A stretch of 64,000 nucleotides of DNA from positions 62,001 to 126,000 of the forward strand of contig JAPTJF010000119.1 in NCBI GenBank assembly GCA_029339195.1, written 5' to 3'. The notes below the pieces were generated by a model. The model did no database searches. It saw only the letters and a list, made by a program, of their open reading frames with translations, and was not told the DNA's origin. This document shows positions 10,436 through 21,493 of this stretch, piece after piece. The position numbers were made by a program, and so were the translations under genes. The stretch comes from Micractinium sp. NFX-FRZ (taxonomy: Eukaryota > Chlorophyta > Trebouxiophyceae > Chlorellales > Chlorellaceae). How positions within the stretch are numbered: the first letter of the stretch is position 1; every line of letters starts with the position of its first letter.

Positions 10436-13400
10436 TCACGCCAACGCCTTGGTCGGCTCAATCGTTAGCTCCATACGGCTGTCTGACACTCTCAACCTGC
10501 CGCTGCCCACCGTGACCCACTGTTGCTGCTGCTTGCCCCCGCCGCCGCCGCCGCCGCCCTGCTGCTTCTGCTGCTTCCGCTGCTCAGCAGCTGCCTGCTG
10601 CGCGGCGGCCCATAGGCGCAGGGGGCGGGAGACGTATCGCGTCATCAGCGTCGACACCTCCTTGGCTCCCTCTATTGGGAAGTCACCGTCGAAGTCAACC
10701 TGTGCAGTGGGAGGGTGTGTGTGTGGTGGTGGCAGGAGGTAAGCGGCACGGCGTGATGTGTATCACGTCAGGGTGAGAGGCTCCCTCGAGCAGAAACCAC
10801 CTGGCTGCTCATCTCTTTTTTTACGCAATGTTTGGAACAGAAACAGACAGCCTGTCCAACTCACATTGTCAATACTTGCAAACTTTCACCAGCATCCCAC
10901 CCACCCCACCCACCACCAAAGTAGTAGCTTCTCAAACACAACACATTGCCCACCTTGTCGACCAGAAAGTCCACCACCTCCGGGTCCCACTGCAGCCCGC
11001 CCAGCCTCCCCCGCTGCAGCTCCCCCGCCCGCTCCGCCAGCCGCATCTCAAACAGCTGGCGGATGTGGCGCCGCTCCAGGGGGAAGAAAGGGAGGAAGAA
11101 GCTGACTAGGCCCACCTGCAGGCAGCGGGGCAGGGGTGCAGGCGCATGTCACACACAGCTGCCTGCATGTCGGCACTGAAACGTTTGCGGAGTAACCGGG
11201 CCCTTGTGCAAGGGGGAGGGGCACGCGGGGCTGCGGTGGCCCCGGTGTGACGCCGCCTGTAGTGCATACAGCCCGCACTCCGCAGCTGCCGACCACACAC
11301 AGGAGCCACCTGCACGCCCCCGCCAGCCTCTTTACCGCACACTGCTGAAGCCACATATCGCAGTACTCGTGCACCCCGCGGCCCCCCATCCCTGCCCTGC
11401 CAGCCACCCACCATTTTGAGTGTATCGGACCGCTCCTCGCAGCCCTCTGTGAGCCAGCGGGCAAACACCATGTCCTTGAGCACGCGCTGCGCCTGCTCCG
11501 GGGAGATGCGGCTGCAGGGGCATGCGGGAAGGGGGAAGGGGTGGGGGGGTGGGGGGTCGATGGCTGGCACAGAAAATGCAATGCGAGCGTGGGCCCGCTG
11601 CCCGCCGGCAGAGCAGGCAGCAGGCTCCCGTGAGCCTACAACTCTCGTCGAGCCCCCGCTCTGAGCAGCGCGACATGCTGCGGCAGGTACCACGAAGCAG
11701 CCAGAGACACCCACTTCCCAACGTCTTCCGCATGCCCCCACCCACTGCGACCCTGCACCCTGAGCTCAGCAGCAACATGACCCCGCCTCCCGGCCAGCAC
11801 CCCACAGTCCCACAGCATCATGCACCCGCTTGCATGCACCCGCTTGCCTGCGGTCCCCCGCTGTGAGCAGGAGGTCGTGGAGCTCTGTGTACCCAAGGTT
11901 GGACTCCAGCACAACGATGGCCCTGCACAGCACAGCACAGCGCAGCATGGACAGCGTGTGTCAGCACGGCACACCTCAGGGCGGCGCGCAGGCAGAGGTT
12001 CGTGCAGGCTTGGAGGCGGGTGGCAGCGGAGGAGCAGCCAGTGAATGGGGCCTGATTGTGTGCAACCATGCGTTGGCGCCTCGAGCGGGACGGCAACACA
12101 GGCACGGCACCTGGCTGCTGCCTTCTTAGGTAGCGTTCGTGCCCGCTCAACACAATTCATCTCCCCTCACGTGCCGAGCGCGGCCTCCGACAGCAGCCCA
12201 CCCTGCTCCATGACCTGCGTGTGTTCCTCGCCCCGCCCCGCTCACTGAGCGTCACATCGGCAACCTGCCTGTCCTCTGGCAGCCCCTCCTCATCCCGCCC
12301 ATCCTTCCCCCCCATCCCCAGCCCGCCCCACCTGTTGAGCGGCCCCCACCTGTTGGGCGTGATGTTGGCCACCTGCCTGTCCTCTGGCAGCATCCCACCC
12401 TTCCTGAGTGTGTGTTATTTTCCCTGTGTGTTGTGCGCCCGCCCCCACCTGTTGAGCGTCACGTTGGCCACCTGCCCATTCTCCAGGAGCTGGCGGAAGA
12501 AGCCGCGCATGGGGCAGTCCAGCTTGTCGTACTCCTCCACAACCAGCACTGCGGGGGGGCGGGACAGCTGGCGCGTCGGGCATGTCAGGCGCACAGCAGG
12601 CACAGCAGGCACAGCAGCTTGTCGTACTCCTCCAAACACTCCTCCTCCACAGCACTGCACATGAGCAGGAAGAAAGCACAACTGCTGGCATGTCGGCCGC
12701 AGCGGACACAGCAGCTTCCGTGCTTTACCGTCACCAGCAGCTCAGTCAGGGAGGAAGAAGCAGCCCAGCTGGCACGTCATGGCGAGTCTGTGAGCAGGCA
12801 CGGCGGGTACAACAGGCGAAAGAGGGACCTGTTGCCCAACTGCTCTCACGTGACTCGGGTGCATGCCGCAGGTGCTCCAGCAGTGAGGCACGCAGCAGGG
12901 TGTGCTGCTCCTGCCGCGCATCTGCAGCATAGTCCATGCCGTACAGCACCTGCGGATTGCAATACATAAGCAAGCCAACAAAATAAATGGCGAGAGAAGT
13001 AGCAGCCTAGTCCATGCCAACAGCACCTGCTGTGGGCAAGGGGTGTTAGGCAGCGGACACCATGCATCTTGAGAGGCAGCGGCGGCATACTCCATTACCG
13101 GCAGCAACTGCCCCGCATTGCTGGAAAAGGGGTTCGCATGCAGGCACTCCACCGGTTCAAGGGGAGTGCAGGGCAGTGGGGGTGGAGCCACAACCTGCGT
13201 GTTGCATTCTGCCCGCCACTGCACCGCAGCAACGGATGCCCCCACCACCCTGCCCCACCTTGTAGCCCGCGCAGTCTATTCCCGGGCAGCGCACGTCTGG
13301 GCGCACCACCCTGTTGTACAGCGCCTGGGCTGCAAGCTGGTGGAACATGCTTTTCCCTACACCCGGCGGGCCGTGCAGCGACAGCACCAGCGGCCGCGCC

Positions 13401-13721
13401 GGCTCCGGTTGTGCCAGGTGGTCACAAATGGCGTCGCTGATCTGGCGCAGCGCCATGTCCTGGCCCACAATTCGGGAGGCCAGGAAGGGCTCCAAGCGCT
13501 CGCAGGCACCCGGTGCAAAGCTAAGGTTGCCTGCGGGCAGGCGGCGGCGGGTGGCGGCGGTTTGGCGGCAGCGGCGGCGGCAGTAGCAGAAAGGGTGCGA
13601 GGGTGCCGGCGCAGCTGTGTTCATCGCGCTAGAATACATGTGCGCAACACTCACCGCTGAACAGAGTGACGATGGCGCCCACAGCGGCCACCGCCGCTGC
13701 CCAGCCCAGCACCAGCGCCAT
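10436..13721 (-). CDS. Torsin-like AAA+ ATPase with N-terminal membrane anchor
   Basis: The start at 13721 is the first ATG after an in-frame stop. Residues 1-22 form a hydrophobic anchor (MALVLGWAAAVAAVGAIV), then a torsin-type opening (LEPFLASRIVGQDMALRQI). Walker A is GPPGVGKS, within LVLSLHGPPGVGKSMFHQ. Walker B is VLVVEEYDKLD, comparable to the DEMDK region of animal torsins. Sensor 1 fits IVVLESNLGY. Later blocks VSFFLPFFPLERRHIRQL and VDFLVDKVDFDG match the torsin PFLPLE region and small domain. The tail is Gln/Gly-rich ([17 protein letters not shown]). Family knowledge: torsins sit in the ER and nuclear-envelope lumen and are activated by LAP1/LULL1. Animal torsins have GxTGxGKN; this one keeps a classical Walker A. 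One intron (donor 11842-11847) starts with GC. The gene is head-to-head with the CPR5-like gene, 222 bp apart. A ClpB-type ATPase outside the torsin clade is the main alternative. Confidence 0.72.
12238..12490. repeat. Three to four exon-edge echoes in a torsin-gene intron
   Basis: The exon end and donor at about 12446-12490 are repeated in the following intron at 12346-12391 and 12238-12283, with a short fragment at 12327-12345. Shared blocks are CACCTGTTG, GTTGGCCACCTGCC and, between the two intronic copies, CTGCCTGTCCTCTGGCAGC. The copies therefore include the splice donor. Confidence 0.8.
12521..12634. repeat. Exon echo, 19-nt perfect repeat, torsin gene
   Basis: The 19-mer AGCTTGTCGTACTCCTCCA in the Walker B exon (12521-12539) recurs exactly at 12616-12634 in the upstream intron, next to a CACAGCAGG triplication. 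Confidence 0.85.
12925..13112. repeat. Acceptor-side exon echoes, torsin gene
   Basis: Exon start at 12925-12953 (codes VLYGMDYAA) is repeated at 13003-13030 with 26 of 29 alignment columns identical, including the AG of the acceptor, and a weaker third copy lies at 13083-13112. Confidence 0.8.
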
Positions 13722-13943
13722 CCCGCGGACCTTGCGGCTGCTGCTGCTACAGGGTGCAATGTAAAATGCCAGTTAAAGCAATGGGTGGCGCTTTTGGAGC
13801 GCTGGAATGCCCATGCATTTTTTGGTTTAGAAGGCGTCGTGTCGGGACTTGCCGTGGCGTGCATCCTGTCCGTCTAAGGCAGTCCTGCAGCGATTCCCGA
13901 AGCAATGCGGCGTGCCCAAGCGCCTTTTTGCAGCTGACGGTAC
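13722..13943. promoter_or_regulatory. Shared upstream region of the torsin-like and CPR5-like genes
   Basis: Only 222 bp separate the two start codons, so the core promoters must lie within or overlap this stretch. No TATA box or named motif could be assigned by eye. Confidence 0.5.
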
Positions 13944-16598
13944 ATGTTGGCCCTTCGCTGCGCCTGCCTGGTGCTGCTCCACGCCCTGGCTCTGGCCAGC
14001 GTGAGCGGGATGCATCCCACAGTCAACCCGCGAGGCTGGAAGGCCGCCAAGGAGGCTGAGCGCCGTGCCCGCCGGGTGCCGCCCGCCCGGCGGCAGGCAG
14101 CCGACACCGCGGCTGCAGCAGCGGCTGTCGACCTGCCGCCTGCGGGCGCCACGCTGCCGCCAGCGCCTGCCGCCCTGCAGCAGATGTGCAGTCTGTCCGG
14201 GCGGCCAGAGTTAGAGGCGCAGCAGGCAGCTCGGCAGGCACAGGTGACCACCGCCGCTGCCGCATTCCTGCTCGGCGTGCTGTGTGGCGTGCTGCTGCTC
14301 GCCGGCTTCCAGCGGTGGCGCCGGTGGTGCAGGCGCGCCACAGCAGCTGCCTCGGCAGACCAGCAGTCGGCAGCAGCCTCTTGTGCATTAGCGAGCGAGG
14401 CTGTGAAGGAGGAGCAGCAGCACCTGCAGCCGGCAGGGCCGACAGACGCAGTGGCAGAAGTGACGGTCTCTGCCAGCAGCAAACCCAGAGTGGAGGCAAA
14501 GGCAGAAGAGGCAGCAGAGGCATCCGGCGGCTTGGAAGCGGCGGTGACTACAGCAGCAGCGAGGGCAAGAGCAGCTGAGGAGGAGGAAGGGGTAGGGGAG
14601 AGTCCTGGTGCAGGGGCAGCGGTGGCAGCAGCGGTCTGTGAGCTCGTTCTGCAAGAGAGCTCCGGCGCCAGCGCCAGCAGCGGTGGCGGGGGTGTTGCAG
14701 CTGTTGCAGCTGTGGCTGTCTCTCAGCAGCAACAGCAAGAGCAGGAGCAGCACGAAGAGGTGTTGCTGGCGGTGGCCGCAGTGGGCGGCAGCGGCGGTGG
14801 GGCGGCAGCGGCGGGCACGCTGGGCATTCTGCGGTCGGAGGAGCATGCTGACGTGGCAGCTGCCGCGCAGCTGGTGCTCACCATGTGCCGCTCCATGCAA
14901 ATCGACCCCAACCAGCTCAGCCAGGGGGAGCGGCTGCAGCTGATCTACACGATGCTGCAGGCCTGGCAGGCGCAGCAGGCGCGGCGGCACACCGAGCAGA
15001 TGCACCAGTGAGGCGGGGAGCAGGGGGAGGGAGGGGCGGGCTCGGCCTTGTTGCACAGCATGAGCACGGAGCAACAAGTCGATTGAGACGGGGGTCAATC
15101 AAGAGGCAGCAGGTGCAGGGCAGGGGTTGTTTGTAGGACAGTGCAGTTCTGCCGCAGGCTGAGGCTGGAGGTGGGGCCACACCGACTGCAGCTTCCCCCG
15201 CCTGCCTGCCTGTCTGTGTTGCCTTTCCCGAACGCAGCATCCCTCACCTGCTGTGCACCTGCCCCCTTGTGTGAAGCTCTGTCCCGGCCCAACCTCAGCA
15301 AATCCCTCCCTCCGCCTCCCATGCGCCTCCTCGCAGGTTGGGCTCGGAAGCTAACGTGCTGCGTGGGCAGCAGCGCGACATTGCCGCGCACCAAGCGGCA
15401 CGGCAGGCGGTCAGGGACGCGTATCGCCTGTCCCTCGAGCGTACCGCCGACTTCCGCCGCATGTGCTCAGGTGGGGTGGGGCTTGGTGGGGCAGCTATGT
15501 CAGGTGGGTGTTGTGCACTGCCGATTGCACAGGAGAATCAAGGGTGGAAAGCAAGGCAGGGGAAGAAAGGCAGACGCATGGTGCAGTACAGTTACACACG
15601 GCTTTGGCTGCCTGGGCTGATGAGTGTCAGGCCGAGGCTGCTGCCACGCTTGGCAGCACGCCATCCGCTGCCCACCTTGCGCCTGCGCCCCGACCCTGCT
15701 TGCTGACTGCGCCGTCCTTCCTTTCCACCTGCCTGCCCGCCGGCCGCGCTTGCAGACACGCTGACGTTTGGGCTTGTGGTGATGGTGGCAGCAGGCACCT
15801 ACCAGCTGCTCTCTCGCGGCCTGCTGGCCAGCATCACTGCCAGCTGCGGCAGCATCAGCTCGGCCCTTGGCGGCCGCTGGGGCCTGTGGTCCACCTGGCG
15901 CGCCGGCGAGGCAGCCATGTGCTACGTGTTTAGCATTGGAGATGCGCTGCTTGGGCTGGGGGTGCTGCTGGGGGCGCCCTGGCTGGTGTACCGCAGCGGG
16001 CTGATGAGGTGAGGATGGGGGGAGGAGCGGCGTGCTGTGCGTGCTGTGCTGGGGCGGGGAAGAGGGTTGGTGCGGTATGCATGCATGGGCATGGTGCATG
16101 GATGTTCACCGACCGCCGGAAAAGAACACCTGGGCTGTGTGGTGGTGCAGGCGAAGAGGCACCGGCGCCAGAGCGCAGCCAGCCTGCTTGCTGAGCACCC
16201 ACTCCGTTCCCCAGACCCTTGTCCACCTCTACCCACCCTTCCGACTTGTTTGCAGTGACTACCACACCATGCCAGTCAGCAAGCTCTTCATCGGCCTTGG
16301 CCTCATCTGCGGCCTGGCCGGTTTCCTAGCCGTGGGGAAGCTGGGCGGCAGCCGGTCCACCTGGCTGGCAGCTTGGGAGGCCTGGGTGGTACTGCACATA
16401 GCACTGTCGGCGGCAGCCCACCGCATGCAGCGGGTCAGCCTGCGCACGCAGCAGGCTGCAGCAGGGGCCGGGGCGGCGGCTGCGGCGGCTGCGGCAGAAA
16501 GCATGTACGAGCACGGGGGCGGCTGGCTGCCGGCGGTCATGTGGATGGCCCTAGGCCTGGTGCTGCCCACGCTGGCGGGCACGCTGCCCTTCCGCTGA
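13944..16598 (+). CDS. CPR5: CPR5-like protein with signal sequence and five C-terminal membrane helices
   Basis: Four exons, 13944-15007, 15337-15470, 15756-16008 and 16256-16598, sum to 597 codons plus stop; all junctions keep frame. Residues 1-21 are a signal sequence or anchor (MLALRCACLVLLHALALAS). A further hydrophobic segment lies at about 102-121. A long Ala/Glu/Gln-rich stretch follows, then a charged helical region (LRGQQRDIAAHQAARQA). Five membrane helices occupy about 400-595 (LTFGLVVMVAAGTYQLL; CYVFSIGDALLGLGVLL; TMPVSKLFIGLGLICGLAG; WLAAWEAWVVLHIAL; WLPAVMWMALGLVLPTL). The order TMP...CG.AG...LGGS...WEA...LH is what I recall of plant CPR5, which also ends in five helices. CPR5 is described as a plant membrane nucleoporin and regulator of immunity and cell-cycle entry; the role here is inferred. 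The first donor overlaps an in-frame TGA, so an unspliced transcript would give 354-residue protein lacking the five helices. Confidence 0.7.
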
Positions 16599-16658
16599 CC
16601 TGGCAAGCGGCTGCACCTGTCGTGTTTGTTGAGTTGTACACCATGTTGCCTGTACAGA

Positions 16659-16663
16659 TGTAA
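16659..16663 (+). terminator. Poly(A) signal TGTAA of the CPR5-like gene
   Basis: TGTAA about 60 bp downstream of the stop codon. Confidence 0.5.
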
Positions 16664-17334
16664 GAACTTGCTCAGCTCACAATGGTCATTTGGTCGGCGG
16701 GGGGAGAGGGCGCGTGCATATATATGCAGGTCTGCGCCGAGCCGCTAACTGTGTGCAGCAGAGGAGGGTTGCCCGCAGGTTGGTGCCTTAGCGCGACGCC
16801 GCTCCCAGGCGTGTCCCCCCGCCCCCCCCAACCGTGCCGCAAGTCCATATGGCATGCCCCCTCCATCTGTCGTGCAATTGCCCTCCATTTCCCCAGCTTG
16901 ACCTTGCCTGCCCCGATCCCCGTCCGCTCTGCCTGCCTCACGTAAACGACATGAGCTTTGCGCCACTCCTTTTCCCGCCCGTCAGTCTCCCGTGCTTCCC
17001 ACGCCCATCCTCAAGGTGATCACATTAGCCTCACGTTCCTATGCACACAACCTCAGGTTGTGCCAGCTCTTCCCGCCTTGCACACTTTGTAAGCTTCCTA
17101 GCCCCAGGACCAACAGCAGGACAACAGGAGAGGAGGCCACAAGCAGGCGGGGAGTGGGGAGGAGTGCGGTGCATGCCACCCAGGGTGACAAGTTGTGACC
17201 AATAGACCAGGCTAGATGCAGGTGCAGCAAGCACACAATCGCGGGAGGAAGGCAAGCAGTACAGGGGCAGAACACACTAAACCAAAGGCAACCATTGCAA
17301 TGCCCGGCGACAATGTGTACAGATCTGTGGGCGG

Positions 17335-17339
17335 TTACA
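17335..17339 (-). terminator. Poly(A) signal TGTAA of the MATE gene
   Basis: Minus-strand TGTAA about 85 bp downstream of the MATE stop codon. Confidence 0.5.
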
Positions 17340-17422
17340 GAAGGGACCAGCGGCCAAGCTGGCGCCGCCACGTGTGCACCTGACAGCTTCCGCATGCAAC
17401 ACACCCAGAGCTGCGCAGGCGC

Positions 17423-20400
17423 TCACAGCAAGGGGGGGCACTGGATGGTGGGCTCCCGAGGTGCCGTGAGCTGGTCCCCCTGCTCCTGCCTGGCCCCTGC
17501 CCCTGCCTCTGCCCCTGCGCCAGCGGTCGACAGGTGCCGTACGAGCTTAGCCGCCCGCGCCGCTTCCCTCCGCCAGTCAAACCGCCGCACCAGGAATGCA
17601 AGCACGCCGGCCTGCAGTGCCGCTGCCGCTGTGATGCCCCACCACAGCCCGTGCACGCCGTGGCGCAGCCCAAAGGCCAGCAGTACCATCAGGGGCAGAC
17701 CGACTGCATAGTTGACAGAGGCGTTGACTATGGCGCCGATGCGCTGGCGCCCGCAGCCACGTAAGATGCCGCTGAGCAGCGCTGTGCCGCCATTGGCTGC
17801 CAGCAGGCGCAGGGGAGGGTGGGGGGAGGGGTTGAGGCGGGCAGGGTGGGGGGCGCAAGGGAGAGGGCCATGGGAGGGCTCTGTGATGGTGGCTGAGAAT
17901 GCTTGAATGCTTGAAAGCTTATGAAGGCGCTGCCAAGGAAACACGACCTGGCCTCAAAGCCTCCCTTTTGGGCAACACCTGCACCACCACTGGTTGGCCA
18001 TCCGCAGCTTGAAACGGCACCTGCTGCCGACACATTTCCGCCCACTTGCCAGCCAGATGTTGGCACACTCTGGCAGGCAGCAGATGGCCACGCACAACTT
18101 GATCAGGGTGCACCGCACACATAAAGGGGCAGGATGCTTACGTGTGGGCGCGTCCACTGGATCTATGCATGGGCGCGGCCACTGGGCGCTGCCTGGCAGG
18201 AAGGTGCAGGGTGCTCACCGAGGATCAGGGCGGCCAGGGGCAGCATGAGCTTGCTGCAGGTCCTGATGACGTCAGCATCGGCGGTGAAGAGCGCCACCGC
18301 TCGGTCCCGGCTCAGTAGCAGCAGCAGGGCCAGCAGCCCGGCCACCAGCATGCCGAGGGTGAAGCCCACGCTTGCTGCACGGGCAGCGACACAGGCGGGG
18401 TGCTGGTGTTGGAGATGAGGGAAGTTGAAGTGTGTGGCACTGTGGGCAACGGCTGACGGCAGATGTGCTGCACATCTGCACGACCATGGGGCGCCACACC
18501 AGGCGCCACACCAGGATCAGAACACATAGCCCGTAAGGCAGATCCGCACCCCACCACACAGCACAGCACAGAACAGCACAGCGCAGCGCACACAGCACGC
18601 AGCGCTGCTCACCTGCCAGCTTGGCGGTGCGAGGCCGGCGGGCGCCCAGGTGGTGGCCCACGCGGGCGCACACCGCAAAGGCCAGCCCAAAGGGCAGCAT
18701 GAACACCATGGCCTGCACATAGCTGATGGCAGTTTGACTGTATGAATATGCTTGTGGGCAAGAGCTCCTGCCTGTGGGCAAGAGAAGGACGCGCAACGGG
18801 ATCCTAGGCGGAGAGCAAGCTCAGGTGCAGCCAGGCAGACAAGGTGCCTGCGCGCAGTGCTTTGATCGCTGCAAGGCTGCCCGGCACACGGACCTGGACA
18901 TTATAGAGGATGCCAGATGCCGCCACAGAGAGCTCCGGGTCGGGCATCAGGCCTGCAGCGGGCGGCGGGGGCACGAGGGTCAAACAGGGTGGAAGGAGCA
19001 AGGAGCGCGCCGCTCGAGCGTGGCTGCCGTGAGCCACACACAGCAGGCAGTGTCTGCTGCACAACCGGGCATCACCAGGGCGGGGGTGCCTCTTATTCCC
19101 ACCTGCTAGAAGAGTAAGAATATCGTACAGCCACCAGTCTACGCACAGGCGGCAGAGCAACAGGCAGAGTGAGCAGCTTGAGCTGGCAGCACGACCGCGT
19201 TGGGCAGACAGAGCTGGGCCCGAAAGCAAAGGGTGCATGCCATGCACGTGTGCAGGTACGCAGGTGCAGCACCCAAAGTGCACAGCTGCCAGTAGGTCTC
19301 TGGCTTGCCATGCAGGCAGGCGGCGCTTGCCTGCCACAATCATCGCAGTGGCAGCCGCCGACAGCCGGATGAATGGCCCCCAGTCGGTGAGCGCCGCCGC
19401 CTGCCAGCCGCGCCACCAGCGCTCCGCCGGCGGCTGCCGCGAGTTGTGCAGCGCACACAGCACAACCAGGGAAGCCGCATAGACAGCTTCGCAGGCCACT
19501 GCGGCTGCGGCTGAGCCATCCAGGCCCCAGCCCAAGGTGAAGATGAGGAGGTGGTTGATGGGGGCGGTGGCTAGAAAGAATGTGGCGCTTGCTGCTAGTA
19601 CATAGCCCGCCGCGCCTGCAGGCCATTGGAGGCAAGGCAGGGCAGGCGGGCTGCTGACGTAGCATGAACAGGAGATGGCTGTCAGCAAGAAGGGGCAGGG
19701 CAGGCAGGCGTACCGCCTGGCGGCCATGTAGCACCCCCCAGCAGTGCGAGCTGCCACCAAGAGAGGCTCCGCCCATGCCCACATGCAATGCCCCTCGACG
19801 CAAGGCACCCGCTCGCACCTTGGCTGGCGAGGCAGCGGTACATGCACAGGATGGAGGCGTGCAGCGGGATCTGGGGGCCAGCAGGGGTGGGGGAAGTGAG
19901 GGACGGGTTGGGGACACTCTCCGCAGCCACATCCTCTACCCCAGCCCGCACCCCGCACTTCCGCGCCCCAGCCAGTGCACATCCACACACCTTGAGGGCA
20001 AAGATGCGGGTGTAGCGCCCCGCTGCCGCTGCCAGGCCAGCCTCCTGCCCCAGCACCGAGTGCAGCACCCAGGGGGAGGCGGCGTAGAGCGCCATGAGGG
20101 GCAGGCAGGTGAGCAGGGAGAGGAGCAGGGCGCGCTGCAGGGCCAGCCCCACGGCGGGAAAGCTGCGTGAGCCGTGGGCCTACAGAGGGGCGAGGGTGCG
20201 GGGGCGACAGAGAGGGCAGGGATGAGGTGCCGACAGGCAGGGCCGACATGGCCTGAGGACAAGGCAGGCTGTCAGGCCCCATGCTGAATGAGCCGGTGGC
20301 ACGCTCCCATCTGGCATGTGTGGCATGCGAAGTCTGGACAAGACATGCAGCGCCCAGCATGCAGCCGCCTGCCTGCCTGCCTGCGAGCCGAAGGTGTCGA

Positions 20401-21183
20401 GGGCGCCTGTGACGCCGTTCAGAAGCGCGATGCCTGCGGGACGGGCCAGGCGGTGGGAGGTGTGGGGAGCCGGTGCGTGGCGGCGGCCGAGCGCATGGTT
20501 GCCTGGGTGCTGGCAGTCACGACAGCAATGCATGCACGATATCTTCCGCACTCTAACACATGCAGCCAGAGATACTCAGGGGAGCCCAAGCCACGTCGCG
20601 CAATGCATCCTGGGTAGGCAACCCAGCCAGCCGCACCCGTGATGTTTGTGAGGGAGTGGGAGAGGGCGAAGACGGAGAGGGGGCGCGCACCCAGGCGGCC
20701 GGCATACGCCAGAGATATCATGGTGCTGGAGTAGGTGAGGACCTCTTCCAGGCACAGGGGGGCGCCAATGGCCAGGATGCTGCAGGGGTTGTTGGCAGGA
20801 GCGGCAGGGCGGTGAAGCAGGTGGGGGGGTGGGGCGCGAGCGGGCCCGGTGCCGGAAGGTGGGGCAGAAAGGCTACGGGCAGGCGCGTCGCGGCAACGCT
20901 TCCGTGACAGCTATTCGGAGCCATGGCCTGCAGCGGACACTATGCGCACGCCTGCCTACACTCGTAGCCAACATGGAGCCTACCGCTTGCCCTCTGTCGC
21001 TGCATGCAGCGGCAGCTCCTCTCCTGCGGCGCCTTCGCCACCGCCGCACTGTGCCGGCTCCTGTAGCAGCGGCGCTTCCAGCTCCCCCGGGTCAATGCTA
21101 TATGGTGATGTCGCCTCTCCGGCATTGCTGGGAGCCTGAGGAGGCGCCTGCACAGGCCCTGGCAGCGAGCTGCCCGAGGTCAT
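17423..21183 (-). CDS. MATE-family multidrug/toxin efflux transporter (DTX-type)
   Basis: Exchanges cations for organic substrates across a membrane; substrate and membrane cannot be told from the sequence. Start MTSGSSLPGPVQAPPQ at 21183, followed by about 60 polar residues. Then come the paired membrane domains: helices in LTYSSTMISLAYAGRLG, SLTNITGAAGW, LLSLLTCLPLMALYAASPW, GYVLAASATFFLATAPINHL and the second half with AFAVCARVGHHLGARRPRTAK, which is the family's ASTRVSNELGAG-like signature. Further helices are VGFTLGMLVAGLLALLLLL, GGTALLSGILRGCGRQRIGA and YAVGLPLMVLLAFGL. The C-terminus is short and Ala/Gly-rich, ending CPPLL. LRGCGRQRIGA and WLYDIL also fit MATE proteins. Length (about 550-600) is normal. 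It lies head-to-head with the Rieske gene. Confidence 0.88.
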
Positions 21184-21493
21184 GGCGGAGTGTCGGCCGA
21201 GCTAGAGCAGCCGTGAAATACATCAACACCTCGATCGGAGCAATCAACGACTGTCATGGTCTCGGCCGAGGCAAGCGGCACTGTGCATGGGCGCCTCAGG
21301 CCCTGCTGTGCTGGGCCCTTGGCTCAATCGCGCCCGATTTTCGGGGCACCTTGGGCTCCCGCAGGCATTCCTGGTCTCGGCTGATTGCTCCCAGCTGTTG
21401 AAGGCATCCAGGGGTCACTGCAGTGGCGGCTGCAACAGATCATTCCCCCAAACAGCTGCTGGGTTGTGCTCTGGGCGCTTGCAGCTGGTCACC
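21184..21493. promoter_or_regulatory. Divergent upstream region of the MATE and Rieske genes
   Basis: 310 bp between start codons. No defined motif was recognised. Confidence 0.4.

Larger units (their letters stand above)
16599..17422. other. Tail-to-tail intergenic region, CPR5-like gene and MATE gene
   Basis: No gene seen. TGTAA at 16659-16663 (about 60 bp after the CPR5-like stop) and ttaca at 17335-17339 (minus-strand TGTAA, about 85 bp after the MATE stop) are well placed poly(A) signals, leaving roughly 670 bp between the transcripts. Confidence 0.6.

Noticed and set aside
13722..13864. Longer N-terminus of the torsin-like protein starting MHATASPD
   Set aside because: That frame differs from the AAA+ frame; in the right frame a stop codon lies just upstream of the chosen ATG.
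15141..15620. Separate gene beginning in the first intron of the CPR5-like gene
   Set aside because: The exon from 15337 joins the upstream exon in phase, and no supported start exists in between.
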